DNA from: Embiotoca jacksoni | Taxonomy: Eukaryota; Chordata; Actinopteri; Embiotocidae | Assembly: GCA_022577435.1 (NCBI GenBank) | Contig: JAKOON010000002.1 | Location: forward strand, 8,272,001-8,336,000 | DNA: 64,000 bases | Direction of reading: 5' to 3' | Made by a program: the position numbers and the translations under genes | The notes under the pieces: generated by a model | What the model was told of the DNA's origin: nothing | The model's input: the letters and a program-made list of their open reading frames with translations, nothing else | Databases searched by the model: none | Shown: positions 13,756 through 25,700 of the stretch, one piece after another | How the letters are laid out: each line of letters starts with the position of its first letter | Position numbering within the stretch: the stretch's first letter is position 1

Positions 13756-14183
13756 ACATATATAGTTATATAGAGAGATTTCTTTTTGTTTTTCTAACGT
13801 GTTTTTTTTCTCCACACACAAAAAAGTGAAAAAAACGAAACAAAAAATAAATTAAAAGTCAAACATGCACGCACACAAAAAGACTGATGTGTAGTAAAAT
13901 GCTTTACATTGCTGCCCTGTGTGTAAAACAGGGCCTAACTCTGTGTGTCTCCGTTCATATTTTTTAATGCATAATTGAATTAATAATGTTGGTCATCTTG
14001 TAAACATCATAATAAATCATTTTGGGCCGTCACTTTCTCCACGCTGTAGTTGTTTTTTTGTTGTCATCTGAAGTCTCTGAACATGATAAATGAGGCCACT
14101 TTCATTTTCGTTTATTCATTGTACACAGGATTTTTCTGCAGCTCCTACAGTCACTGGTATTTTTTTAGTTTTTAGTTTTTTTT
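10235..14183 (-). other. casz1: Probable casz1 3' untranslated region
   Basis: The approximately 3.9 kb after the stop codon is AT-rich and has no supported coding frame. It contains a (CA)n tract at 11486-11541, another at 13014-13068, a third at 13721-13753, several poly-A/T runs, and on the sense (minus) strand a Pumilio-type element TGTATATA (10873-10880). Several AATAAA hexamers occur on the minus strand (14111-14116, 12198-12203, 11692-11697, 10692-10697, 10620-10625). The densest group is at 10254-10326, which is why I place the distal end near 10235. The end is inferred, not observed. Confidence 0.5.
10254..10326 (-). terminator. Cluster of polyadenylation hexamers (distal casz1 end)
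   Basis: Three minus-strand AATAAA hexamers lie within 75 bp (10254-10259, 10267-10272, 10321-10326). A proximal AATAAA at 14111-14116, about 70 nt after the stop codon, could give a very short 3' UTR. Confidence 0.4.
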
Positions 14184-15448
14184 TCATGGGTCAGCGTCTT
14201 GCTTTTCCAGTTGGGAAGTATCAGTGTGGTTAACGGAAGCATCGAAACTCTCGCCATTGTCCTTCTCAGGCTCCGCCGTCGAATCATCATTTGAGTCAGT
14301 GTTGAGCTCATCCTCTGCCTCTTCCTCCTCTTCCTCCTCTTCGTCCTCTTCCTCTGCATGCGCCTCCTCCTCGGGTGACAGGTCGTCTTCGGCCTCTCCG
14401 GATGTTCCTGTGGTGTCGTCCTGAACTGCCGGCAGACCCAGCGGGGGTGCGGGGTTGCAGCAAGGCCGTGTTGCCTCGTGGTGCATCTTCTTGCTGAGGT
14501 CCAGGGAGTCGCTGAGACCCAGACCGGCCGCGTTCTTCAGGAAGAACAGGGAGCTGCTGGTGTCGGTGCCCAGGTTGAGGGAGCCGTCCAAGCTGATGGA
14601 GGACGGCGGGTATGAGTGGGTATAGTCAGAGGTGAGGCCACTTGTTGTGTAGAGCATGGAGGGAGCGCTGCTGTTAATGTTGTGGGACAATCCGTGAAAC
14701 AAACCAGGTGAGGAGGTGGAGAGGCCCATAGAGCATAGAGGGACTGCTGCCACATTTCCACCCAGGTGGTGCACCGCTTCCTGTTTCGGTGACACAGACG
14801 GCAGCTCGCCCCGCTCCTGCTTCTCGTGCTTTCTCTTGTGGGAGTCCATCTGGGACATGCCCACCACCGTGTGCTTACACTCGGGGAAGGTGCAGTGGAA
14901 GTGTGAGCACTTGAGCTTATATTTGCAGTCAGGAACCTCACAGTCAACGCTGGAGCTGAACTGGCAGAAGCCGGCGGCGCTGATCACATCTTGCTTGCCG
15001 TGGTGCTTGCGGTGGGCCGTCACCTTGGTGCTGTCGGTGCAGCGGAAGCTGCAGCGCAGACAGTGGAAGTGGGTGCTGTTGCCCGAAAACTGGCAGTCGG
15101 GGAAGTTGCAGCTGAGCGAGGATTTGAAGCGTTTGAAGTCGTCCAGGACGAGGTTGTCTACGCGGTCATGGTGCTGCGCGTGCTTGTACATGTGGGTGCG
15201 GCCGCAGAACTTGTAGCCGCAGTTCTCGCGAGTGCAGTGGTAGTGGGTCACCTTCAGAGAAAACTGGCAGCCCGAGTCTTTGCAGTTCTCATAGAGGTCG
15301 TAGCGCCGGAAGCCCTCCAGCATCATCCCCTCATCGAGCATCTTGCGTGACGATGCGGTCTTGCGGCGCTTGCCAAATGGTGACATGTCCTCGATGATCC
15401 AGAAGCGCTTCTTCGCACCAGTGGCCGTGGGAATGGAGATGGTGTTGC
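14184..15448 (-). CDS. casz1: casz1 last coding exon 18 (zinc fingers 9-11, acidic tail, stop)
   Basis: The acceptor is TTTCAG|GCAACA, and the frame runs to TGA at 14184-14186. It encodes [40 protein letters not shown] and three complete fingers: 9 ([20 protein letters not shown]), 10 ([20 protein letters not shown], with a short C-x2-C) and 11 ([20 protein letters not shown]). Then come [20 protein letters not shown], a Ser/Thr-rich region, [20 protein letters not shown], a second SLDLSKK motif, and a tail of Glu/Asp runs ending QLEKQDADP. The KKRF...[11 protein letters not shown] stretch is a likely nuclear localisation signal. Long plus-strand frames across the exon are antisense shadows. 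Confidence 0.98.
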
Positions 15449-16596
15449 CTGAAAGAAAAGACATTTAAAAACATTAAGTTGGTTCACATAGTAAACCCCA
15501 CAAACTACAAGAAAATTACTGCCCTGGTCAAAACTCTTAATGTTCAACCCTGCTCAGCCAGAAGTGGTTCACAGCTGAGTAAGCACAGAGAGCCACGATT
15601 TGTTTTATTCCTAATTCCCAGAATGATTAAAGGAGGGGGGAAAAAAATGATAGATTGACTGTGGAACACGACACTTTTACAGGGTGTCTCCAGCCTCCAA
15701 ACAGAGGCGGAGCTGGGAGTCTTAACCAACCCTCTTAACTTCATGTTGTTTTACGAGGGGCACCCACCTTTTGCAACACCCTGGGGTCACTGCTAATGAT
15801 GTGATCCCTGTTCTGCAAGACAGGAAGCCTTGGGCCTCGATAAAACTTGAGGCGTGATTAAAATAAGAGGCTGCTGACGCAGTCTTGTTAATGGAGGCTA
15901 AACGAGGCCCAGGCTTCACAGAGCAGGTGCCAAATTAACTGCTCCATTTCCAAATTGTAGTACTACTGAAGGTGAAAGTACACTCAAAGGTGTAAGTGAA
16001 GTAACTATACATACTTTTTCTGTTACTGTACCCACATAAATGTTCTTTTTGCATGCTGGAAGGCCCATTTTGATTTTTTTTAACTTTCCACTACAATACT
16101 GTAGAGAACGGCTGGATCACACAGTTAAATGCTGCACAGGACTCAATAATTGAGAGCGACAGCTGCAGTGTTGGTTTGCGCCGGGGATAAGTACCTGCAG
16201 CATCCTGCACTATAGGGACGTCATTTTTAACCGGAGACGGAGTGGCAATGATGGGGCTGAAAGCTGGTGTGTTGGTTGGCATGACAACACTCCGAGTGGC
16301 TCCCAGAGAGGCGCTGAGCAGAGAGTATGATAGACAGGATGGAGAGAGAAGGTATGGGAGTGAGGGGAGAGGAGGTCGGAGGAGAGCGGGAGAGAGGGAT
16401 GGGGCCTGTAACTGGAGGCCAGGCTGAGGAGCAGAGAGAGGAGGAGGTGGTGGTGGTGGTGGAGGAGGGGTAGAAGGAGGTGCGTTTTGGGTAGCGCTAG
16501 TGTCAGCAGGGGTGGTAGGAGCAGAAGTGGTGGCGGGGCAGCCGTGTCCTGGAGAGACAGGTTGACCAGAGAGGGTGAAGGACAGGCAAGAGGGGA

Positions 16597-16663
<67 letters not shown>

Positions 16664-16707
16664 ACAGACGGGCACAGATGCAAAAAACAGGGGCCAAATC
16701 ACGCACG

Positions 16708-16770
<63 letters not shown>

Positions 16771-19700
16771 GCGCGCGCACACGCACACAGAGGGATGGGA
16801 GGTAAAAAGGGAAAGATAAAAGATAAGAGAATGATACAAAATGAGGCCCATTCAAGACAAGTAACCCAAACACCAGCCAAAACAACAATGATGAGAGTAG
16901 TGGATAATACTGGCACATGGAGAAATGTGAAAATCACAGGCAGGCTTAGATTTAGAAGTACAAATAAATAGAGGAGAACCTGTTTATTCAGTACGTTTGC
17001 GGGAAAAAAAAAGAGGCTGCTTCTCATTTCCTTTCCTTTGTCCCACAATTCAACCCACTAAAAGTGCTAAAGTAGACATAAAGCCACAGGGATGATCTCT
17101 GGCCAAAGCAAAATGTAATAAGCTACATACAGTGCAATAACTCAAACCACTGATGTACAAAATGGAGGTTTTATGAGGATGACCAGGCAAACTGCAAAAT
17201 GTCTTGTCCACAACTCAGAACAGAAGAATACAGCATTGTCATCAGCGTCGTTTATTAAGACTAATGCGTCTATTGACCGAAAGTCAAACTACTGAATCAT
17301 GAAATACATGACTGAAGAATACATGAGATGACAAGTTGCTGGGTGAAGTAGGTGAGTGTGGGTGAAGCACAATGGTCAAAGCTGAGAGTAGAGTCACCTG
17401 TATTGTGACTATTCACCTCTGGATAAACTAGACTAAACAAAATCTCCACATGCTACCCTGTCAGGTCAGTTTTTACATATTCTCACCTGCTGGAGAGCTA
17501 TCGTTGCCTAAAGGTGTGCTGGTGCAGCTGCGGTCCTGGTTGGAGGACTCAGAGGAGAGGCCCAAGGGGCTGCCTCCTCCGCCCATGTAGTCCATGTACT
17601 CGTCAGGCTCTTCCATGACACTGGAGAAGTTGGAGTTGACACCCAGATGGGTCGATAAGTGCCCGGACATCATACCGTCCACCCTCTGACCGAGCGGCAT
17701 CACCTGGAAAACAAAATATCCTTCACTGTAAAGGTACAGTCGAAACAAAGATCCTGGGTTAAAATGTGTCATTAATGCAGGTGTTGGCTCTTGGCGTATG
17801 ATCAAACATTTCGTAAGACGTCAGAATGAACCTCGTACTTCTGTCATTATATGAAACTGGAAGAAAAGAACAAACAGAACTAGAAAATCCACATGTTTAA
17901 ATCCACGTACATAATGTACTGCAGAAGTTGGGTGAGGAAATGGTGTACGCTCCAGTGTGACAAAATTCATCAAAAGAATGCCATGTCTGAGCTGTCATTG
18001 ACTGGTATGACAGGATATGAGCAGTACTCTTTTTTTACAGAACAACACCACAGGAACTTGTTAGTCTTTCCCTGAATCTGACTCATCGAACAGGAAACAC
18101 AACGTAAAAAAACAAACACAAAACGAACAAACTGAGTTCACAAGTCGACATAACTCTGTTATTTTTTAGCTTAAATAAAAAATATAAAATCATTAAAAAA
18201 AAAAGGCCTTTTGCAGCTTTAAATTTCATTTTAAAAGAAGATTTTGTGAGCAGTGCCTGTTGGACGGGAACCTTTCTTTAATATAATTTTCTACATGCAA
18301 GAAAAATCAGGATGAAAAACAATATCAGTTTCTTTTTAAAACATTTCAGTGTTTTATGGTGAAAAAAGTTACACAATTGATTAACAGGAAAGACATCAAA
18401 ACATCTACAATCTATAAATGCATAATTCAAAAGGGAAAAAGTACCTTCTTTGTTTGATCTCTCAGTAAAAGAGTGTGTGAGGTATTCGGCTTTGTTGGAA
18501 TATGTTACAATGAACACCAGGTGTCCAGCCTGTATTTTCATACAATTATCCTTTTCAGAATGTGACGTGTCACCGTTTGTGCGTTCGTACCTGCGATGGG
18601 ACTCTATCAAAGTTCTTCCCCAGCATCCGCCTCATGTGTTTGCGTGCGTGTGAGGTCATCTGGTGTTTGAGCAGGAAGGAGAACTGGCAGCCCTCGCGGA
18701 TGCAGTGGAAGTGACTGTTGACTTGGTTATACTTGCAACCTGCAGAAGGAAAACAATCACAGCTGTAAACTCTCCCTTTGCAGATCAATTTGTCTCTAGC
18801 TCATTGCAAGGCACGCAAAAACAGCTCCCGCGCTAAACGCAATATTATCAGTGTGACGGTGTCGTGATTAGATCAAACACAAAGTGAAATATTTTTAGTT
18901 TTTTTTAATTTCATGATATAGCTCTGACAAAAGAGGGATCGGGTTTCAAAGTGTTTTGGAGTGTACATGTAGGAGGAATATTAGATCACTCCGGTGTCAC
19001 ACTGAGCAAGTCAAGGCTTCTGTGCACTAAACCTGTGGAGCTCTTTTATTACACTGACATGCTTTATTCAATTAGGAATTTACATAAATAAATTCTCATT
19101 TTCTGTGGGCCAATAATGCACACACCCCTGCAAACCAAAGTAAATATACAATTATTACCATATTAAATTCATTTTTCAAAGTATCTCCATTGTCATTTTT
19201 CCTTTTGTTCTCCATTGTACTGCTGTCTGCTTCATATTCTTCTGTTCTTTTCTTGTGTTTTAAGCGGTCTGCCTCTAATTGCTTTATGATTTCAAATTAA
19301 ATGAATGTTCCGTTTTGTGCCTGTTAATCAAATACCATTATATAAAAGCAGGCAGAAATAATTGAAAGAGTAACATGCTGGGCAGGTGCTAGCATGTCAG
19401 TAACCATGGCACCCGGTTTAAGAGAAAAACATGTCTGTGTCATCAAATAGCTTTTGCGCACACAATGTTTTAAACACGCAAAGTTGAGCAAATAACAGTA
19501 ACCCCCCGTGACACGGAGGGCCTTTTGTGAGACAGAAACCAGGTAACATCATCAGCGGTGTTCAGTTTAATGTTGCTGCCATGGATACTGGCAGCCCATC
19601 AATTCTTTATGACTGGAGTGCTAGCGATGGTAATCCTTTCTGTTTTTCCCCCAGCCCGAACAATACAGTTGGCAGATCAGGCTGGGGACAAAAAACAGCT

Positions 19701-22700
19701 GTTTAGGGCCTGGTTTTGTTTGCTTTGTCTCTGCGTTCTGAAAAGCTTGTGTAACCGCCTGAAAAAAACAGATCACTTTTAATTCATTTCTGTGTGATGG
19801 CAGCGGTGGCTGTGAGGCGCAGCTTCAGAACACAAACAGGCTAAACCAGACAAGCCAGATAATTAACAAACACAAACCTAATTGCTCATTTCTGACAGGG
19901 GCAAAAGAAAGAAGAAAACAACCTGGATGTGATTGCCCTTTTTGACATTATTGCTCATATAGTACAGGCAAGACTACCTCTGGGACTTGAGGTGCCATTG
20001 TGAATATGCAAAACGCAGCAACAAAACCTACGAGGCGGACTTGTTTCATGCCTTTTAAACCACTCCCGAAGCGCAAGGTGTGTTTGCCAACACGGGTCTC
20101 TCTCTCCCTTTGAAGGGAATATCCTCTTGCAAGAGCAAATACAATTCAGTCTGCAGCTTTCTCAGCAAAACACCTTTAATCCGCACATCTATCCGGGTAA
20201 AATATTATCAAGAGCTGTTCAAGTTATGGAGGTTTTTATGGGGTGATGACGGCAACAGGGGACAAAGACAGAAAAAGAAGAGAGACAGGAGGTCAAAACT
20301 TTTTTGGTCTTACCCAGCCTGCCACACTCCTCCCTCTTGGTGAAATATTTGAAGCCGTTGGCAGCACGGCGCTCGGCCTTCTCGTGCTTCTTGATGTGCC
20401 ACGGCAGCTTGGTGGTGATGTTAGTGACAAAGTAGCAGCCAGGCCGCAGACAGTGATAGTGGCCCCTCATTCTGAACTCGCAGTGCTGCAGCGGGGACAC
20501 ATAATTTCCAATTTCATGAGTCAAACGTGGTGACTGTCTGAAAGCCAAAATGAGCTGATTGATTTTATTTGATCTTTCATTGTGTGCAAAGTTAAAGTGA
20601 CCACCATACACAGTTTCTCCAAAAACATAATCAACACCTCGCAGTCTTTTTCCTTGCTGGTTATTTGGAACATCCCACATTTCTAAGTACAATTACTTTG
20701 CTCTTCCAGGCTTCCTACAAACACCCCTCCTCTCGAACATGTCTGTACACCACCATCTGTTTGTGAGGCCCAGATCCCCAAGGACTAGGCCAAATAAGAT
20801 CTGCTCAGTTCAGGAGATGGAGACTTAGGGGAGGAGGAGAGGAGGCGGGGGAGAAGGGAGGGAGCAGGAGGGGGGACTTTTTGCGAGAGGGGTGATTTTC
20901 GACACATTAATGAATTCATTTAAACGGTTTTCCAAATACGGGCTCATGAGAGCAGGCAGGGGCTGCCATTTAGGTTTCATTTGTGAAGCATTCCCCTGAT
21001 TTTTGCCCTATTCCAGACAGCCTTGTTTACTGTGCAAGTGACAATGATTTATTGGGTAATATCAGCTAAATTGGCCTTTTCTGAGAGGAGAATGCGGCAG
21101 TCAAAATGACATCATTGACATATAAACAGGCATTACTGGGGTGAGTCGACTGTCTTTCTCAGGAGAGATGGAAGACGGGGAGCAGTGCTTGTGAAAGCCT
21201 TGAGTCAAATAACCTCAAATACTGGTCTAATAGATAGCATACTTCATGCTTAGAAAGCTCTGGGGGATGACAGTAGGTGATTCAGCTCCTGGCTGACTTC
21301 TCAAGCCGCACTCACCTGGTTGGGACAGAGACACTGAAGAGAGTAGTAAGAGAACTGGTCGCGGACGTTCACCAGGTTGTTGTTGGGGTTGATGTGGTCC
21401 AAACAGTGGGACTCTGCCTTTCCAGAGGTCTTGCACACATACTTGCAATTTCCAAACAAGCAGTGGAAGTGGAACTTGTTTGAGTACTTACAGTCCGTAG
21501 CCAAACAGGGATCACTGGGTGGACAAAAATGGAAAACACAGTTTCATCAACTCTTTAACACAAGAAAAGAAACACACTGTATTGAGTGCAAGACACAAAA
21601 GTTTTCTTGTACTTTTCCTGGAACTGCAAGAAACCAGGTTTGACTTGTGGCTTAGCATTCTCCAGAGAGGTGGTGGCCAGAGGAGAGTTGGCTGGCAGGT
21701 TGGGCATCGAGGCCGGCATCTGAGGGATGCTGCCCGTCAGCTGCTTCCAGGCCAGCAGGGAGGGAGGAGGAGAGCTGTAGCCACCGGAGGAGGTCAGGTG
21801 GGCCACATCTATGGAGGGATTGTTGGCCATAGAGACAGGGGCCACAGGCTGCAGCGGGGGCCCCTCAATGGAGTCCTTGCCCTCACCAAACAGAGGCTCC
21901 GACTTCACTTTGAAGGTGGCTCGGAGGTGGAAGCTGTAAAACAAGACGGAAGCTCATTTTTATACTGATCAATAAAAAAAACAAAAATGCAGAAAGTAAG
22001 AATATATTTTCTGATCATGAACCGGTGTGACACTCACTTAGCATGTTTTATGGCCCCATCCACGGTGCTGAAGAGTGCACCACAGTCCTCCACCATGCAG
22101 TGAAAGTGCACTTTCTGAAGGAAGTCACACTGAGCCTCGCAGAAGTCGTCCGTGTCAAACCTTAACATAGACAGATAAGGCCTTTTCAAATAAACACTAA
22201 AAGGACCAACATGACCGGATTCTTCATGTTTCAGGGGGTCTCCAGTGAAACGGTATGTGAAGAATAGCATACACAGGAAAACCCCTTCACAGGACAGTGC
22301 TTTTAAACACTCTGTTTTCTCACTTTCAAAGTGAATGAGTGAGTGAATCTGTGTTTTATTTTACCTGCGGAGGTACGTCCTCCAGATCTCGGTGGGTTTT
22401 TCTGGCAGCGGCCTCTTCAGCACTCTGTTCAGATACTGCGCTGCCTCGGAGGTGTCCCCGCCCTGGCCAGCCTCCAGCTCCGTCTTCAGGTTCATGGCAT
22501 TGAAGAGGGCAGGATTCACCTGTGACATCTACAAAACACATAGCACATAAACCACCATGTTAGCTGAGCATACGTGAGCTGGGCGCTTGCATATGTTAGT
22601 GAGAGTGTGAGAATGAACACACACACACACATGATTTGGCGAAGCAAAAAAGAGCAGCCAGATTTACAAACATTCAGGGTTTTGCTTGAGTGCAGGCCAA

Positions 22701-25700
22701 GCGTGTTTGCCAAGCATCCTCCGGGAGCGACTGTTAACCCTTTTATGTGATGTGGTGGTTTGAATCAAACCCAAAAATCTGACATGACAACAGTTCTGAA
22801 CCCACTGTCTGGGTTTAATGTCTGCCGCTCTGAAGTTAAGCTCTCGCAGGGAAAGGTTAAAAAAAGACAACGTGTGTGTGTGTCTGTGTGTGGAGGGGAA
22901 GCGTGCAAGAGGGAGGGAGAAGGTCTTGATCTGCTGGTGAGAGTGAAAAAAATAAAAATGGAGGCTGATCCGCCATTACATCATCAATGTGATGGAAACC
23001 GCCTGGCACATTTGTATCAGTCAGGTAAGATATATGACTTAGACTATGTCCATTTTAATCTTCACAAAAAAAATATACACGTTTAAATTTCCATACGCTC
23101 ACATTTAGACTTGTTAAAAAATGAGGGCAGCGCCTTCCTGCTTTTTCTCCTCTGACTTTTTAATCAAATAATTTATAAACTCTATAAATAAATGTGGAGT
23201 GAGGCGGGGGAAGAAAAAGTATAAAGGGGGAGAAAAAATGGACGGCCTGTTCAAAACAGCTCATCAAAAAACAAACATCTCTATATATCTGGCATGGCAC
23301 CCAGCTACTGCTTCATTATATTAATTTGTGAGAGGTGCAGTGAAAATTACACTGTATGAAAAATGGCTGGAAAATTTAAATGATACAAACTCATCTTATT
23401 AGCGGTGAAACATTAAAAAACAAACAGGCCCCTCCGTGTCCTGCTAATTTGTCTTGGGATGAAAGGCGTTTGATGGATGGATCTTACCTTATTCATAAGC
23501 GAGGATAAAAGAGATGTATTCCCTGGTACAGGGTGTCCGTTTGATTCATTACTGGAACAAGGAAAATGAACAATGTTTAGTCAAGATTTGCATGAGAACA
23601 GTAAATATTACTATTTATCACACAAGGTGAGGCTGTATAATGAAGAAGAAAAATGCTGTCTTCTTAAGGAATAAGATCTACCTCTATCTTTCTGCGTTGG
23701 GGGGGAGATTGGAGGTGAAGGTTTATGTAAACATCTTTCTCACACAAAAATGGAGAAATGGGTTGAGGATTTTATAATTGTATGTGCCTGTATATATATA
23801 TATAAACCATGTTTTTGACAAATAATTGTGAATAGAATCATCTATCAATCAGAGAAACCTTATTTCTGTCTTGATTTTTTTGCAAATATATTGGTTAGAT
23901 TAATGGGAATAACAATAATTAAAATTCTCCCTTCTTTATTTAACTCTCAGTACACCTCGCAGCTGCATACCTGTGGTCTTTCTTGCTCAGGTCCAGGCTA
24001 TGCTCCTGCGTGGAGTCCTGGGAAGCCCCGGAGTTGGCGTCCACCGGTTCCTGCTTCACTTGAACCAGATTGAACTGGCTGGCTAAAGCCGGCTGCCTGT
24101 TCCCTAAAGGATCAAGCCAGAGACGCAGAGAAGAGAAGAGACAACAAAGTTATTGTTGGTCAGCATTATTACCCTGTGACGAGATCCAATCTGACTTCGG
24201 TCCTGGCCCGAAAAGAATACTCCGAGTGATAATTATTGCAAAATTATGTCAGGCCGTCAAGCCTTTTAAATGGTGATTGAGAGGCGGGAGATATGAGGGA
24301 AAAAGACTCCTTTTTCTACAGCACTTGTCACAACTCATTTGCCGGGCTGCCTCTTAACTGGTCATTAAGTGAGATGCTAATGCTGAGGGAAAGTGGCAGT
24401 CTCAGATTGGCCACCCCCTCCCTTCCCACCTTCCCAGGCTCCTTGTTGGCCTGACAACGGGCGGCAGCCAATGCCACTGAGCGTACCCACAAGGAACAGG
24501 GGTGCTATGTCGGTCAGATTGGAGCTGACAGCCAATCAGATTGGTTCAAATAGCGTGACCTCTCGATCACATTCTCCTCCAAATAGGTATTCAGTGAATG
24601 CTGTGTGAGGACAGGAGCACTGAATTGAAATAAATAAACACCAGGGGACGACCTGAGGTAGAAATGCTGACAGGAAGGTGGATTCTGCCCCCTCCCAGTC
24701 CCAAGGGATTGAAATATTAATTTGTCCTGGGGCTATACAGCGAAAGCTGGGCTTTAGGTTGACAATAAGTGGTGGTTTATTTAAAAAAAAAAAAAAAATG
24801 TGAGTGGGACGGCTGAGGTTCCCTGGCATGTGGGCTCTGAGACACTTAAACTGCAGCTCACCAGCAGCCGTGATTGGTTTGGTGGGAAAACTGTTGTTTA
24901 GGAATCAGGGCTGGTGTTGAGGGATAGTGACAGGCAAGGTCATGGGCAACCAAGTGTGTGCCCTTGGCCCTGGTGACGATCCTCTCCTTTTTCCTGCTAG
25001 GGGAAAAAACAAGACCAGCCTACGTAAGGGGGAAACCGACCAGAGTTCCCCCCCTTGCTACCAAGATGACCCAGAGACATATCAGGCAGAATAGGAGTGG
25101 AAAAGCCAGTCTTGGGCCCTGTCAGCTGAAAGCTAGGAGATGGGGAAGTGTCAGTGTCAGTGTCAGTTCAGTTTGACAATGGCTGGGGTTGGAGGGGTTG
25201 GGGGTGGGGCTAAAGGAAAACAGCAGTCAAACAATTTTGCGTCTGGTTTGAGGTCGCCGACTGCTTCCCAAGTCTCCGTCCAGCTTTCCTTCCCTCCCCC
25301 CAACTTGATAAGAATATACCCAAAATTAACTAGCCAGACAAATCCTGCCTTGTCATTGACAATTAAATCAACTCAGATGAAATGAGAGCACATTATATCA
25401 AGAGCAGCCACTTGCTGTATGATCTACACATGATCACCGGGCTGAGTATTCCTGCACTAAACAGAGGATAAGTTGACTGTTTACTATGGATTACAGTGCA
25501 CAACTATCTTATTCTGATGCACATCGTGAAATTATTTTTTCCACCCACTTCCCAAGGAGGGAGAACAAATGAGTTTGACTCAAAGCAGCTTCTTTCTGGA
25601 AATTATCCAGGAATAATGTACGACCATGTAATTACTCCGGATAAGATACAGAGCTTGTGAAAGATCATTTGTACTGTGTGTCTAATTAGTAAACCCTTCA

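Larger units (their letters stand above)
16549..17486 (-). other. casz1 intron upstream of the cassette exon
   Basis: 938 bp. On the transcript strand it carries two long UG tracts, 16601-16660 and 16701-16790, the nearer ending 51 nt before the cassette acceptor. A C/T-rich stretch (16549-16600) lies between. Confidence 0.85.
21515..22364 (-). other. casz1 compact introns around exons 11 and 12 (98, 104 and 204 bp)
   Basis: Introns 21515-21612, 21934-22037 and 22161-22364 flank exons 11 and 12. Their small size contrasts with the kilobase introns elsewhere and makes intron retention a realistic isoform route. The span includes exons listed separately. Confidence 0.9.

Noticed and set aside
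14716..15350. Plus-strand frames of 119-166 codons across the last casz1 exon
   Set aside because: They are antisense shadows of the zinc-finger exon; the minus-strand frame gives clear fingers.
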